Below are positions 51,802-60,939 of a DNA stretch of 64,000 bases, piece after piece. A program made the translations under genes and the position numbers. The notes beneath the pieces are model-generated. The model made no database searches and had not been told where the DNA came from. It saw nothing but the letters and a program-made list of their open reading frames with translations. Numbering within the stretch: the stretch's first letter is position 1; every line of letters starts with the position of its first letter. The DNA comes from Salinirubrum litoreum (GTDB lineage Archaea; Halobacteriota; Halobacteria; Halobacteriales; Haloferacaceae): NCBI RefSeq assembly GCF_020567425.1, contig NZ_JAJCVJ010000001.1:1488001-1552000 (forward strand), in the 5' to 3' direction.

Positions 51802-54462
51802 TCACTCGTCGGGTTGCTCGTACTTGTGACACGCCGAGGGGTGTGGCTCGTCCTGCAACACCGGGTTCGACCGCTCACAGACGCTCTCGAACCGGTCGCG
51901 GAGCGTCTCGGCCGCTTGCTCCCACTCCTCGTCGACGACCTGTTCGAGCGCCCGCCGAACCGTCGCATGGTTCTCGCCCGAGAGGGGCATCTCGAAGAAG
52001 TCGTTGTAGATGGTGTCCACCACCGCGTCCGTCGCCACGCCGTCCGCCTCCTCGGTCGTCGTCGCCACGCCGCCGTCCGTCGTCGCCACCCCCGCGGACT
52101 CCCGCACCGACTCGCGGGCCGACTCCACCGAGATGCGTTCCGCCTCGACGCGCTGACGGAGGTTCATCACGTTCCGGTAGGCCTCCTGGTCGATCTCGAT
52201 CTCGTCCGGCGGGATGACCTCGGGACAGCGCGTCCGGAAGTGACAGCCAGAGGGCGGGTCGATGGGCGAGGGCACGTCGCCCTCCAGGATCGTCCGGTCG
52301 GTGGTCGTCGTCGGGTCGGGTTCCGGGATCGACGAGAGCAGGGCGCGGGTGTAGGGGTGTTTCGGATCGCCGAACAGTTCGTCGGTCTCGGCGATCTCGA
52401 CGATCTCGCCGAGATACATCACGGCGACGCGGTCGCAGATGTGCCGGACGACGCTCAGGTCGTGGGCGATGAACAGGAAGGTGAGGCCGAACTCCACCTG
52501 CAGTTCCTCGAGGAGGTTGAGAATCTGGGCCTGCACGCTCACGTCCAGCGCGGAGACCGGTTCGTCACAGACGATGAAGTCCGGGTCGACCGCCAGTGCG
52601 CGGGCGATACCGACGCGCTGGCGCTGGCCGCCGGAGAGTTCGTGCGGGTAGCGGTCGAACTGGTCGGCGCTGAGCCCGACCGCCTCCAGCAACTCGAAGA
52701 CGCGGTCCCGGCGCTGTTGGCGACGACCGGTCTCGTCGTCGGCTTCCTCGGCCGGGAGGTCGTGGATCTTCAGCGGTTCGGCGACCGTCTGGCCGACCGT
52801 CATCCGGGGGTCGAGACTCGACAGCGGGTCCTGGAAGATCATCTGGAGGTCCCGGCGCTTCTCCCGCAGGCCGTCCTTGTCGAGCGAGGCGAGGTCGTCG
52901 CCCGCGAACAGGACCTTGCCGTCGGTCGGTTCCAGCAGTCGGAGGATGGTTCGCCCGGTCGTCGACTTGCCACAACCCGACTCCCCGACCAGTCCGAGCG
53001 TCTCGCCCTCGTAGATGTCGAAGCTCACGCCGTCGACCGCCTTGACGGTGCCGGGGTTCCGGCCGAGATACTCGTCCAGCAGGTCGTCGGCCCGCGAGAA
53101 GTGTTTCTTCAGGTTCTGGACCGACAGCAGTTGGTCGTCGGTTCTCGTGGATTCGCTGGCGGCGATACCGCCTCTGTCGGTGCCGTACTCCGTGGTGTCG
53201 AAGTCGTCGAGGATGCACTTCGATCGGTGGTCCACGTCGTCCGGGCCGTGCTGGAGGAACGGCACGTCACCCTCCCGGCACTCCGGTTGGGCCCACGGAC
53301 AGCGGTCGGCGAAGTGACACCCTTCGGGCATGTCGATCAGACTCGGGACGTTCCCTTCGATGGGGACGAGACGCTCCGAGTCCTCGCGCGGGATAGATTC
53401 GAGCAGGGCGTAGGTGTACGGATGCGAGGGGTTGGCGAAGATCTCCTCGACGGGACCCTCCTCGACGATCTCGCCGGCGTACATCACGGCCACGCGGTCA
53501 CAGACTTCGGCGACGACACCGAGGTCGTGGGTGATGAAGAGGACGGACATCCCGAGGTCCGCCTGGAGGTCGTCGATGAGGTCGAGAATCTGCGCCTGGA
53601 TCGTCACGTCGAGCGCGGTCGTCGGTTCGTCGGCGATCAGCATCTTCGGCTGACAGGCCAGCGCGATGGCGATCAGGACGCGCTGGCGCATCCCGCCGGA
53701 GAACTCGTGGGGGTACTCGTCCAGTCGGGAGGCGGCCTCGGGGATGCCGACCTGTTCGAGCATCTGGATCACGTCCCGGCGGATGTCGTCGTTCAGTCCG
53801 TCGCCACCGGGGAGAATCTCCCGAACCGCGTTCAGCCACGAGTCCTTCCGGCGACCGCCGTAGCGGTGGAGACGGAGCGACTCGGCGACCTGCTCGCCGA
53901 CGGTCAGCGCCGGGTTGAGCGAGGTCATCGGGTCCTGGAAGATCATCCCCATGTCGCCGCCCCGGACCTGCCGCATCACGTCTTCGGGGGCGCGGGTCAG
54001 ATCGACGTAGCCGTCGGTGATCTCGATCGCCCCCTCTCGGAGGAAGGATGGGTCGCGGCGGATCAGTTCGCGTGCGAGGTCGGTCTCGGTGCGGTCGTCG
54101 CCGCCGGCCGACTGGCGGACGTCGCTCGGGACCGCGCTCGTGTCGACGGTCGCCGACTCGACGTGGACGAAGCCGTCCCGTCCGTCACCGGCGACCTTCG
54201 TTGGGTGATCGCCGGCGAAGCGTGCGACCGTCTCGGGGGCGTGGAACTTCACCTGTCCGCCCGCGATGCGGCCGGGGTCGTCGATCAGTCCCATCGTCGA
54301 GAGCGCGGTGACGCTCTTGCCGGACCCGGACTCGCCGACCAGGCCGACCGTCTCGCCCTCGCGGATCGTCAGGTCGACGCCGTCGACGGCCTTCACCGCC
54401 CCGCGTTCGGTGTCGAACTGTGTCCGGAGGTTCGACAGCGAGAGGAGGTCACTCATTGTCAT
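51802..54462 (-). CDS. Fused DppD-DppF double ATPase of peptide ABC transporter
   Basis: An 886-residue protein with two ABC modules. Module 1 has Walker A GESGSGKS (residues 43-50), signature FSGGMRQR and Walker [12 protein letters not shown]. Module 2, starting near residue 430, has Walker [10 protein letters not shown], signature LSGGQRQR and DEPVSALD. Each ends in an oligopeptide-transporter Cys-rich tail ([27 protein letters not shown]). Module 1 carries a 75-residue insertion (about 74-150) between Walker A and the Q-loop MIFQDP. An acidic C-terminal extension of about 100 residues follows. The leaderless ATG at 54462 has GCTATTTGC about 26 nt upstream. Confidence 0.93.
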   Translation of the reverse strand: MTMSDLLSLSNLRTQFDTERGAVKAVDGVDLTIREGETVGLVGESGSGKSVTALSTMGLIDDPGRIAGGQVKFHAPETVARFAGDHPTKVAGDGRDGFVHVESATVDTSAVPSDVRQSAGGDDRTETDLARELIRRDPSFLREGAIEITDGYVDLTRAPEDVMRQVRGGDMGMIFQDPMTSLNPALTVGEQVAESLRLHRYGGRRKDSWLNAVREILPGGDGLNDDIRRDVIQMLEQVGIPEAASRLDEYPHEFSGGMRQRVLIAIALACQPKMLIADEPTTALDVTIQAQILDLIDDLQADLGMSVLFITHDLGVVAEVCDRVAVMYAGEIVEEGPVEEIFANPSHPYTYALLESIPREDSERLVPIEGNVPSLIDMPEGCHFADRCPWAQPECREGDVPFLQHGPDDVDHRSKCILDDFDTTEYGTDRGGIAASESTRTDDQLLSVQNLKKHFSRADDLLDEYLGRNPGTVKAVDGVSFDIYEGETLGLVGESGCGKSTTGRTILRLLEPTDGKVLFAGDDLASLDKDGLREKRRDLQMIFQDPLSSLDPRMTVGQTVAEPLKIHDLPAEEADDETGRRQQRRDRVFELLEAVGLSADQFDRYPHELSGGQRQRVGIARALAVDPDFIVCDEPVSALDVSVQAQILNLLEELQVEFGLTFLFIAHDLSVVRHICDRVAVMYLGEIVEIAETDELFGDPKHPYTRALLSSIPEPDPTTTTDRTILEGDVPSPIDPPSGCHFRTRCPEVIPPDEIEIDQEAYRNVMNLRQRVEAERISVESARESVRESAGVATTDGGVATTTEEADGVATDAVVDTIYNDFFEMPLSGENHATVRRALEQVVDEEWEQAAETLRDRFESVCERSNPVLQDEPHPSACHKYEQPDE

Positions 54463-54543
54463 GGTGTGTCCCCCCGTCGCGCAAATAGCTTTCCACTCGG
54501 TGGAAGCGAACGATTTACCCGACTCGGCGCGGGACGGAGTAGC

Positions 54544-55071
54544 ATGGACGAGACGGACCCCGCCACGCAGGACCCACGGGAGGCGCATCCCCTGTCGGGC
54601 GTGCTCGCCTTCTGGGAGGACGTGACCGACGACATGGAGGCGACCGCCGAGGAGTACCGCGAGGCCGGGTGGGACGTGTTGGCGCTCCACCCCGGCGACG
54701 TGACCGCCCTGCCGGCGACCTACGCCGACGGGACCGAGAGCGACGAGTTCGGCCTCGACGTACTGGTGCCGGGCGACGAGTTCCGCGAACTGGAGTCGCT
54801 GGTGGCCGACACCGCCTTCGACGCCTACGAGGCCTACCGCGCCCTGCAGAACGACACCGTCTTTCTCGTCGTCGTGATGCAGGCCGAGTCGGCGGGGAAG
54901 GCGGTCGTCTTCCCGGTGTACTACGCCACGAGCGAGGCCGACCGCATGATCGAACTCGCCCGCGAGGCCGGCGAGATGCACACCTTCGTCCGCCCGCTAT
55001 CGAACGACCGGCGGGTCGAGTTCACCCAGCGGGAACCGGCGTCGTTGCTCCCCCCGAGTGGCGGCGAGTGA
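54544..55071 (+). CDS. Conserved haloarchaeal protein, 175 aa
   Basis: A soluble acidic protein: [60 protein letters not shown]. It looks like a compact alpha/beta domain with no catalytic motif that I recognise. It resembles DUF7529-type haloarchaeal proteins from memory. A CGATTTACCC box (54510-54519) gives a leaderless ATG at 54544. It is divergent from the fused ATPase, and the two share an 81-nt promoter region. Confidence 0.78.
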   Translation: MDETDPATQDPREAHPLSGVLAFWEDVTDDMEATAEEYREAGWDVLALHPGDVTALPATYADGTESDEFGLDVLVPGDEFRELESLVADTAFDAYEAYRALQNDTVFLVVVMQAESAGKAVVFPVYYATSEADRMIELAREAGEMHTFVRPLSNDRRVEFTQREPASLLPPSGGE

Positions 55072-55170
55072 GGCGTCGAACAGCAACGGACGAGAGGTCG
55101 AACAACAACGGACGAGCGGTCGAACAGCGGCGAGTCGGGGCCGGGCAGGGAGGACGACGGCGGCCTCGCA

Positions 55171-55467
55171 CTACAGTTCGTCACGATACCGGAGGCTCGC
55201 ACGGTTCAGTTCCGCCACCCGGTCCGGGTCGTCCAGCATCGACTCCGCGATGGCGATGGCCGCCCGCAGTTGGTCCGCCGTGAGCGACTCGACGGCCGGT
55301 CGGTCGGCGACGTGGTCGTACCAGACGTCCCCGAACAGCGTGTCGAGGACGATCCGCTGGAAGCAGTGATCGGCCCGAACCGGCCACGCCGGAGTCGCCT
55401 GCGCCGGCAGGCGCTCGCCCGTCAGTTCCCGGTACTGCCGCCGGAGCGCGGTGGTGTCCTCCAGCAC
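55171..55467 (-). CDS. Conserved haloarchaeal protein, 98 aa
   Basis: A 98-residue protein, from a GTG: VLEDTTALRRQYRELTGERL, then RADHCFQRIVLDTLFGDVWYDHV and LTADQLRAAIAIAESMLDDP. Helical, with conserved-looking His/Cys (DHCFQRI). No family function is recognised. The GTG at 55467 is preferred because a CGTAACC box lies about 35 nt upstream and the residues before it read as non-coding. It is divergent from a membrane protein gene. Confidence 0.65.
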   Translation of the reverse strand: MLEDTTALRRQYRELTGERLPAQATPAWPVRADHCFQRIVLDTLFGDVWYDHVADRPAVESLTADQLRAAIAIAESMLDDPDRVAELNRASLRYRDEL

Positions 55468-55594
55468 GGGCGGGACTCGGGACCAGACCGACGAGTCGGT
55501 TACGGTCCGGCGGGTCGCCGCGTCCCGAACACGGTCGCACCGTCGCCGACTGCACGATCGACAAGCCCACTTTGCTCGCGCCCCTGTCACGAGT

Positions 55595-55954
55595 ATGGCG
55601 GACGACTCCGACACGCGGACCCGGACCGACGCGGGCGGTCCGACTGCCGAGGACACCGCGAGCGACGCCGACGGCACGGCCGACCGACGTGACGACGATC
55701 TCGACGAGTACCTCGACCCGGAACTCGACCCCGTGAGCGAGTCGGGGTCGGACGACACCATCCCGGGCCCGTTCTCGCTGTCCCAACTCGTCCGCGGCCT
55801 GCACTTCCTCGTGGCCGGTCTCCTCACGCCCTTCGTCTGGTTCGCCTACCAGGACGGCAACCTGCCACAGGTCGCCTCGTTGGGACTGCTCGTCGCGCTC
55901 CTCCTCGCCGCCGGCGTCGTCACCGGTCGGATCACGGAGCGACGGTTCGGCTGA
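55595..55954 (+). CDS. Membrane protein with acidic N-terminus, 119 aa
   Basis: Residues 1-60 are a disordered acidic Ser/Thr/Asp stretch. Two transmembrane helices follow, about 72-92 (GLHFLVAGLLTPFVWFAY) and 96-115 (VASLGLLVALLLAAGVVTG), ending ITERRFG. A CTTTGC box lies about 27 nt before the ATG. Function is unknown. It is followed after 155 nt by the co-directional trkH. Confidence 0.7.
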   Translation: MADDSDTRTRTDAGGPTAEDTASDADGTADRRDDDLDEYLDPELDPVSESGSDDTIPGPFSLSQLVRGLHFLVAGLLTPFVWFAYQDGNLPQVASLGLLVALLLAAGVVTGRITERRFG

Positions 55955-56109
55955 GTGCGCCCCGGCGGCCCGGCGGCGCGGTTCCCGCCGACACGGAGAC
56001 AACGGTTTGTACCGGGAGGCCGAACCGACCGGCCAGTGGTGACAGCGCGAGCGCGTCCAGCCGACGAACCGGGTCCACGAGTGGCGAGCAGTCGGGGTGA
56101 GGGGCGGCC

Positions 56110-57603
56110 GTGACCGTCCGTGTCGACTGGCGCGTCAGCCTCCGGTTCGTCGGCACCGTCCTGAAGTGGCTCTGGGTGCCACTGCTCGTCCCCCTGCCGG
56201 TCGCTCTGCTCGACGGGACACCCCTGTTACCGTTTCTCGGCACCATCGCCGGGGCCGTCCTCCTCGGTCTGGGACTCGAACGACTCGCCGACCCCGAGGA
56301 CCTGCGGGCACGCGAGGCGTTCCTGATGGTCGCGCTCACGTGGCTCTCGGTCGCGGTCGTCGGCGCGGTCCCCTTCGTGCTGGCCGGGAACGGGACGCTC
56401 GCCGCGCCGGTGAACGCGCTGTTCGAGAGCATGAGCGGGATCACGACCACCGGCGCGACCGTGGTCGTGGACTTCTCGGCCCACTCGCGGGCGATCATGC
56501 TCTGGCGGGCGACCCTCCAGTGGCTCGGCGGCCTCGGTATCCTCGTCCTGGCGACGGCCGTCCTCTCGCAGTTGTCGGTCGGAGGGGCACAGCTGATGGA
56601 GACCGAGAGCCAGACGCGCGACGTGAACAAGCTCACCCCCCGCATCTCCGAGACCGCGACCATCCTCTGGAAGCTCTACATCGGCCTGACCGCCCTGCAG
56701 GTGGCGGTGCTGTACGGCCTCCGACTCGTCGGGCTGGCCCCCGAGATGACGCTGTACGACGCGGTGGCCCACGCCTTCACGACAATCTCGACGGCCGGCT
56801 TCTCCCCGCGCGGCGACAGCATCGCCGCCTTCTCGCCGGCCGTGCAGTGGGCCGTCACCCCGTTCATGATCGTCGGCGCGACGAGTTTCGTCCTGCTGTA
56901 CTTCGTCCTGCGCGGGGACTTCGGGCGACTCCGCCGGAGCGACGAGTTCCGGTTCTACCTCGGCCTGCTCTCGCTGTTCACGGCCGGCGTGACCGCCGTC
57001 CTGCTGATCGACGGGACCTTCGCCGGGCCGACGGAGACGGTCCGCCACGCGCTGTTTCAGGTGGTCTCCATCGTGACGACGACCGGCTACGCGAGTACCG
57101 ACTTCGACGTGTGGTCGCCGGCCGCCAAGCACCTGCTGTTCGTCTGCATGTTCGTCGGCGGGATGGCCGGCAGCACGACCTGTTCGATCAAGGCCCTGCG
57201 CTGGCTGGTCGTGCTGAAGGCGTTCCGCCGGGACCTGTTCACCGCCGCGATTCCGAACGCGATTCGCCCAGTTCGCCTCAGCGGGCAGGCCGTCGACGAG
57301 GAGACGATCCGGGACATCTACGCGTACACGCTGATCAGCCTGCTGTTCTTCATCGTCGCGACGATCGTCGTCGTCATCGACGCCTCCCGGAACGGACTCG
57401 CCCTCACGGAGTTCGAGGCGATGGGTGCGGCCGCCTCGACGTTCTTCAACGTCGGCCCGGCGTTCGGCATCGCGGGGCCGTTCGCCTCCTACGTCACCTT
57501 CCCGACCGAGACGAAACTGCTGATGACCTTCCTCATGTGGCTCGGTCGGATCGAGATCATCCCCGTTCTCGTGCTGTTGACGCCCTCCTACTGGCGGTCG
57601 TGA
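56110..57603 (+). CDS. trkH: TrkH-type potassium uptake channel subunit
   Basis: A 497-residue membrane protein of the TrkH/KtrB superfamily with four M1-P-M2 repeats. The filter-like loops are SGITTTGATVV (near 115), TISTAGFSPRG (near 228), VTTTGYAS (near 325) and NVGPAFG (near 455). Each holds the conserved Gly that lines the K+ path. Potassium uptake is central to the salt-in strategy of haloarchaea. It begins with a GTG. No trkA gene is next to it, so the regulatory subunit must be elsewhere. Confidence 0.94.
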   Translation: MTVRVDWRVSLRFVGTVLKWLWVPLLVPLPVALLDGTPLLPFLGTIAGAVLLGLGLERLADPEDLRAREAFLMVALTWLSVAVVGAVPFVLAGNGTLAAPVNALFESMSGITTTGATVVVDFSAHSRAIMLWRATLQWLGGLGILVLATAVLSQLSVGGAQLMETESQTRDVNKLTPRISETATILWKLYIGLTALQVAVLYGLRLVGLAPEMTLYDAVAHAFTTISTAGFSPRGDSIAAFSPAVQWAVTPFMIVGATSFVLLYFVLRGDFGRLRRSDEFRFYLGLLSLFTAGVTAVLLIDGTFAGPTETVRHALFQVVSIVTTTGYASTDFDVWSPAAKHLLFVCMFVGGMAGSTTCSIKALRWLVVLKAFRRDLFTAAIPNAIRPVRLSGQAVDEETIRDIYAYTLISLLFFIVATIVVVIDASRNGLALTEFEAMGAAASTFFNVGPAFGIAGPFASYVTFPTETKLLMTFLMWLGRIEIIPVLVLLTPSYWRS

Positions 57604-57696
57604 GCGTCTGCACGACCGTCTCGCGGTCGGTCGCGACCCGTCGCCTCGACCGCCGGTTCCAGCAGGCCTTTGCCACTCGCTCTCGCACCACATCGT

Positions 57697-59232
57697 ATGT
57701 CAACGGACGACAGTAACTCGGCGGAGTCGGCGGCCACGACAGACGACCCCGAGTCGCCTGACGCCTACGACGCCCTCCTCGACCGGTACCGTCGGATCTC
57801 GAACCTCCAGCAGTCCGCGATGTTCCTCAACTGGGACCAGCAGGTGACGATGCCTTCCGGCGGGGCACCCGGTCGCGCCCAGCAACTCTCGGCGCTGACC
57901 GAGACGAGCCACGAACTCCTCGTGGACGACGAGGTCGGCGACTGGCTGGCCGACCTCGCGGACGCCGAGTTGTCGGACGAGCAGTCTGCGACCGTCCGGG
58001 AAATTCGCACGGACTACGAGCGCAGCGAGGCGGTTCCGGGCGAGTTGATGGGCGAGATCAGCCGCACCGCCGCCGAGAGCCAACAGATCTGGCAGGACGC
58101 GAAGGCCGACGACGACTTCGACGCCTTCGCGCCGCGACTCGAACAGATGCGGGAACTCCAGATCGAGCGTGCTCGGCACATCGCACCCGAGAAACCGCCC
58201 TACGAGGTCATGTACGAGGACACGTACCAGACGTTCCCCATCGAGAAGATGGCGGCGCTGTTCGACACGCTCCGGGCGGAACTCCCGCCGCTGATCGCCG
58301 ACATCGAGGCGTCGGACACCGACCTCGCGGACCCCTTCGAGGGCGAGTATCCCGAGGCCGACCAGCGCGCGCTCTGTGAGGCGGCGCTGGACTTCCTCGG
58401 CTACGACCGCGACCGCGGACGCCTCGACACCGCGCCGCACCCCTTCATGGCCGGCAACCAGTTCGACGCCCGGGTGACGACCCGGTTCAAGCCCACGGAC
58501 CCACTGGACGCGCTGACGGCCACGATCCACGAGTTCGGTCACGCGACGTACCAACTCGGCCTCCGGCAGGACAAGTACGGCGAACCGCTGGGGCAGTCAC
58601 GCGGGAGCGTCCACGAGTCGCAGTCGCGCTTCTGGGAGAACCACGTCGGCCGCACGAAGCCGTTCTGGGAGGAGTTCCTCCCCACGCTGCAGGAGCATCT
58701 CGACGGCCACGACGATCTGACGGTCGACGAGGTCTACGAAGCGGTCAACCGTGTCTACCCGGACAACCTGATCCGCGTCGAGGCGGACGAGTTGACCTAC
58801 CACATGCACATCATCCTGCGGTGTGAGATCGACCGCGCCTACGTCGCCGGCGACGTCGAGGTCGCAGAGATTCCGCAGGTGTGGAACGAGAAGATGGAGG
58901 AGTACCTCGGCGTCGTCCCCGACACCGACACGGAGGGCTGTCTCCAGGACATCCACTGGACTTCGCGGTACGCGGCGTTCCAGACGTACACGGTCGGCAG
59001 CGTCGTCGCCGCGCAGTTGAACGCCGCGATTCGCGAGGATCTTGACGTGGATGGGCTGATTCAGGACCGGGAGTTCGAGCCACTGCGCGAGTGGATGACC
59101 GAGCACGTCCACCGGTACGGCCAGCGCTACGAGACGCCGGAACTGATCGAGGTGGCGACCGGCGAGCCGCTGACGGCGGACTACTTCGTCGACTACGTCC
59201 ACGAGAAGTTCGGCGAGTTGTACGATCTGTGA
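57697..59232 (+). CDS. Carboxypeptidase Taq (M32 metallopeptidase)
   Basis: A 511-residue M32 zinc carboxypeptidase. The zinc motif HEFGH is at residues 278-282. Other family blocks are HPFMAGNQFDARVTTRF near 248, ESQSRFWENHVGR near 307 and VEADELTYHMHIILR near 352. It trims C-terminal residues from peptides, which fits the peptide uptake genes upstream. The ATG at 57697 follows a CCTTTGCC box by about 27 nt. Length and motifs are complete. Confidence 0.96.
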   Translation: MSTDDSNSAESAATTDDPESPDAYDALLDRYRRISNLQQSAMFLNWDQQVTMPSGGAPGRAQQLSALTETSHELLVDDEVGDWLADLADAELSDEQSATVREIRTDYERSEAVPGELMGEISRTAAESQQIWQDAKADDDFDAFAPRLEQMRELQIERARHIAPEKPPYEVMYEDTYQTFPIEKMAALFDTLRAELPPLIADIEASDTDLADPFEGEYPEADQRALCEAALDFLGYDRDRGRLDTAPHPFMAGNQFDARVTTRFKPTDPLDALTATIHEFGHATYQLGLRQDKYGEPLGQSRGSVHESQSRFWENHVGRTKPFWEEFLPTLQEHLDGHDDLTVDEVYEAVNRVYPDNLIRVEADELTYHMHIILRCEIDRAYVAGDVEVAEIPQVWNEKMEEYLGVVPDTDTEGCLQDIHWTSRYAAFQTYTVGSVVAAQLNAAIREDLDVDGLIQDREFEPLREWMTEHVHRYGQRYETPELIEVATGEPLTADYFVDYVHEKFGELYDL

Positions 59233-59234
59233 GT

Positions 59235-59375
59235 TCGGTCGAGTGACTCGGTTTACTGGGTCGAACACGTCGCGAACGACGAGCGGTGAGAGCCCCCGGC
59301 GTCTCGACCCTCCGGGTCTGGCGAGAGCAACGCTCTCGCCGAGTCTCGTCACCGGCGCGTTCACCCGCGTCTCGA
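59235..59375 (+). repeat. Truncated structured intergenic element, copy E
   Basis: This lies in the 148-nt gap between two convergent genes. It contains the conserved box ACGAGCGGTGAGAGCCCCC (59279-59297), a short GTCTCGACC arm, and a perfect hairpin GGCGAGAGC-AAC-GCTCTCGCC (59320-59340) that matches one in copy D. The central hairpin, the CTTTCAGTCCCACC motif and the 28-nt hairpin are missing, so this is a remnant. Confidence 0.65.
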
Positions 59376-59380
59376 TGCCG

Positions 59381-59800
59381 TCACGCCTCGAACAGCTCTC
59401 GGTACACGCGCCCGAACACCTGTCGGCGGAGCGTCCCGGCGGCGGCCTCCGGTTCCTGCTGGTAGGTCGCCGCGAGCACTCGATCCGCGAACGGAGCGTG
59501 GTGCCAGACGACGTTGTCCACGTCCTCGCTCCCGACCGTCGTCACCTCGGCGTCGCGGTCGGCACACCACGCCTCGAACTCCTCGCGGTCGCCCCGGTGG
59601 ACGACCAGCAGGGAGGCGAACAGCGCGTCACGCGCCGTCTCGATCACCTCGCCGGTGACGCGCTCGCGGTACTCCGCCCGGTCGAAGTCCATCGCCTTGG
59701 CCGTCTCGCGGACGACCACCTGCGCGGTCGGGCCGACCGACTCGTACAACTCGCGTGCCTCGGCCGCCGTCTCGGGTGCGAAGACGCCCTCGCGTTCCAT
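59381..59800 (-). CDS. DUF5809 family protein
   Basis: A 139-residue helical acidic protein: MEREGVFAPETAAEARELYE, then VVVRETAKAMDFDRAEYRER and WHHAPFADRVLAATYQQEPE. The haloarchaea-only family DUF5809 is recalled from its standard place beside a DUF5810 protein and rimI, the order seen here. No function is known. Confidence 0.82.
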   Translation of the reverse strand: MEREGVFAPETAAEARELYESVGPTAQVVVRETAKAMDFDRAEYRERVTGEVIETARDALFASLLVVHRGDREEFEAWCADRDAEVTTVGSEDVDNVVWHHAPFADRVLAATYQQEPEAAAGTLRRQVFGRVYRELFEA

Positions 59801-59825
59801 GTCTCGTGCGTCCGCCGCCTCCGGT

Positions 59826-60323
59826 TTAGCTGTTCCCGTCCGCGTCCTCGTCCGGCGTCTCGGCGTCGGTGGACGCCGCGTCCGCTCGCCCGTCGGCGCT
59901 CGCGTCCGCTTCCTCGTCGTCGCCGTCGTCCAGCATCTCTCGCGTCATCGCCCGCGCCTCCTGCAGGACCGACTGCGCCTCGGCGTCCAACTCCGCCGAC
60001 GCGGCCTGCCTGCCGGCGGCCGCCGGGTCGACGCCGAGGTCGTGGCCCGTCCGGTCGCCGTGCTGGTGCGCGTGGTCGGCGTGTCCGTGGCCGGCGTGGT
60101 CGTCGGTCGTGTCCTCGAAGACGGCGTCGTAGTCCGACTCCTCGGCGAGGTCGGCCACCTGCGGAGCGAGGTCCTCGGGGCCGCCCTCGCGCCAGTCCGG
60201 CACCGACTCGTCCAGCCAGTCGGCGTGGTCGTCCTCGTGGAGCAGTGCGGTGAAGGCGAGGTGGTTGGCGAGGTGTTCGGCGTCCTGCTGTGGCACCTCA
60301 CAGACCGGACAGGCGTATCCCAT
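59826..60323 (-). CDS. DUF5810 family protein (zinc-binding N-terminus)
   Basis: A 165-residue protein. The N-terminus MGYACPVCEVPQQDAEHLANHLAFTALLH pieces form a C2H2-like motif: CPVC then HLANH, with spacing compatible with a zinc finger. The middle is His-rich (DDHAGHGHADHAHQHGDRTG) and the C-terminus is an acidic Ala/Asp/Glu tail. A metal- or nucleic-acid-binding role is inferred. It lies between DUF5809 and rimI on the same strand with gaps of 25 and 54 nt. Confidence 0.82.
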   Translation of the reverse strand: MGYACPVCEVPQQDAEHLANHLAFTALLHEDDHADWLDESVPDWREGGPEDLAPQVADLAEESDYDAVFEDTTDDHAGHGHADHAHQHGDRTGHDLGVDPAAAGRQAASAELDAEAQSVLQEARAMTREMLDDGDDEEADASADGRADAASTDAETPDEDADGNS

Positions 60324-60377
60324 ACCCCCGCGTTCGGCCCGCAGGCTCAAAACGAGTCTGCCTTCGGAACTGCTCAC

Positions 60378-60890
60378 TCACTGGGCGTCGAACCACTCGT
60401 CGACGTCCAGCACCATCACCAGCGCCGTCTCGCCGTCCTCGTAGTAGCCCGGCACGCGCCGCAGGAGTTCGAAGCCCTCGTCGCGGTACAGCGCCAGTGC
60501 CGGGTCGTTGTGCTCGCGGACTTCCAGTTTCACCAGCGTCGCGCCGTCGGCCGCCATCCGCCGGATCGCCTGCGAGAGGAGTCGCCTGCCCAGTCCGGCA
60601 CCGCGCGCGTCCGGCCGAACCGCGAGGTCCTTCACGTGGCCGATATCCCGCCCGTAGTTCGGCGTCACGTCCGCGACGACGTAGCCGACGATCTCCGGTC
60701 CCCGCACCGCGACGAGAAACGCCGGTTCGCCGAGGAAGCGCTCGAACGCCGAGAAGGGCCACGGCTGGGGGAACGCCGACTTCTCGATCCGGAACACCGA
60801 CAGCAGATCCGCCTGACTCGCCGCCCGGAGTTCGACCGACTCCTCGGTCTCGTTCGCCTCCGGGTCGGCGTCCGGCGGGTGGGACGTCAC
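60378..60890 (-). CDS. rimI: Ribosomal-protein/N-terminal alanine acetyltransferase (RimI/ArdA type)
   Basis: A 170-residue GNAT enzyme. The core runs from LRAASQADLLSVFRIEKSAF to the acetyl-CoA loop VKDLAVRPDARGAGLGRRLL (about residues 94-113) and EVREHNDPALALYRDEGFEL near 130-150, all typical of RimI/NAA10-like N-terminal acetyltransferases. It acetylates protein N-termini. The start is a GTG at 60890 with a GGCTTTTTGCG box about 27 nt upstream. Confidence 0.9.
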   Translation of the reverse strand: MTSHPPDADPEANETEESVELRAASQADLLSVFRIEKSAFPQPWPFSAFERFLGEPAFLVAVRGPEIVGYVVADVTPNYGRDIGHVKDLAVRPDARGAGLGRRLLSQAIRRMAADGATLVKLEVREHNDPALALYRDEGFELLRRVPGYYEDGETALVMVLDVDEWFDAQ

Positions 60891-60939
60891 ACGTCAGCAT
60901 AGGCCGTGCCGACGCAAAAAGCCGACGGCCCGCGGTCGC

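Noticed and set aside
51559-54543. Very long plus-strand open frame opposite the fused ABC ATPase gene
   Set aside because: It is the antisense shadow of a gene with two complete ABC modules. Only its last part, from the ATG at 54544 with its own TATA box, is a real gene.
21140-59375. Assigning the five elements to a named insertion sequence or to TnpB guide RNA
   Set aside because: No transposase or TnpB frame is present in any copy and I could not see target-site duplications, so this remains only a hypothesis under findings.
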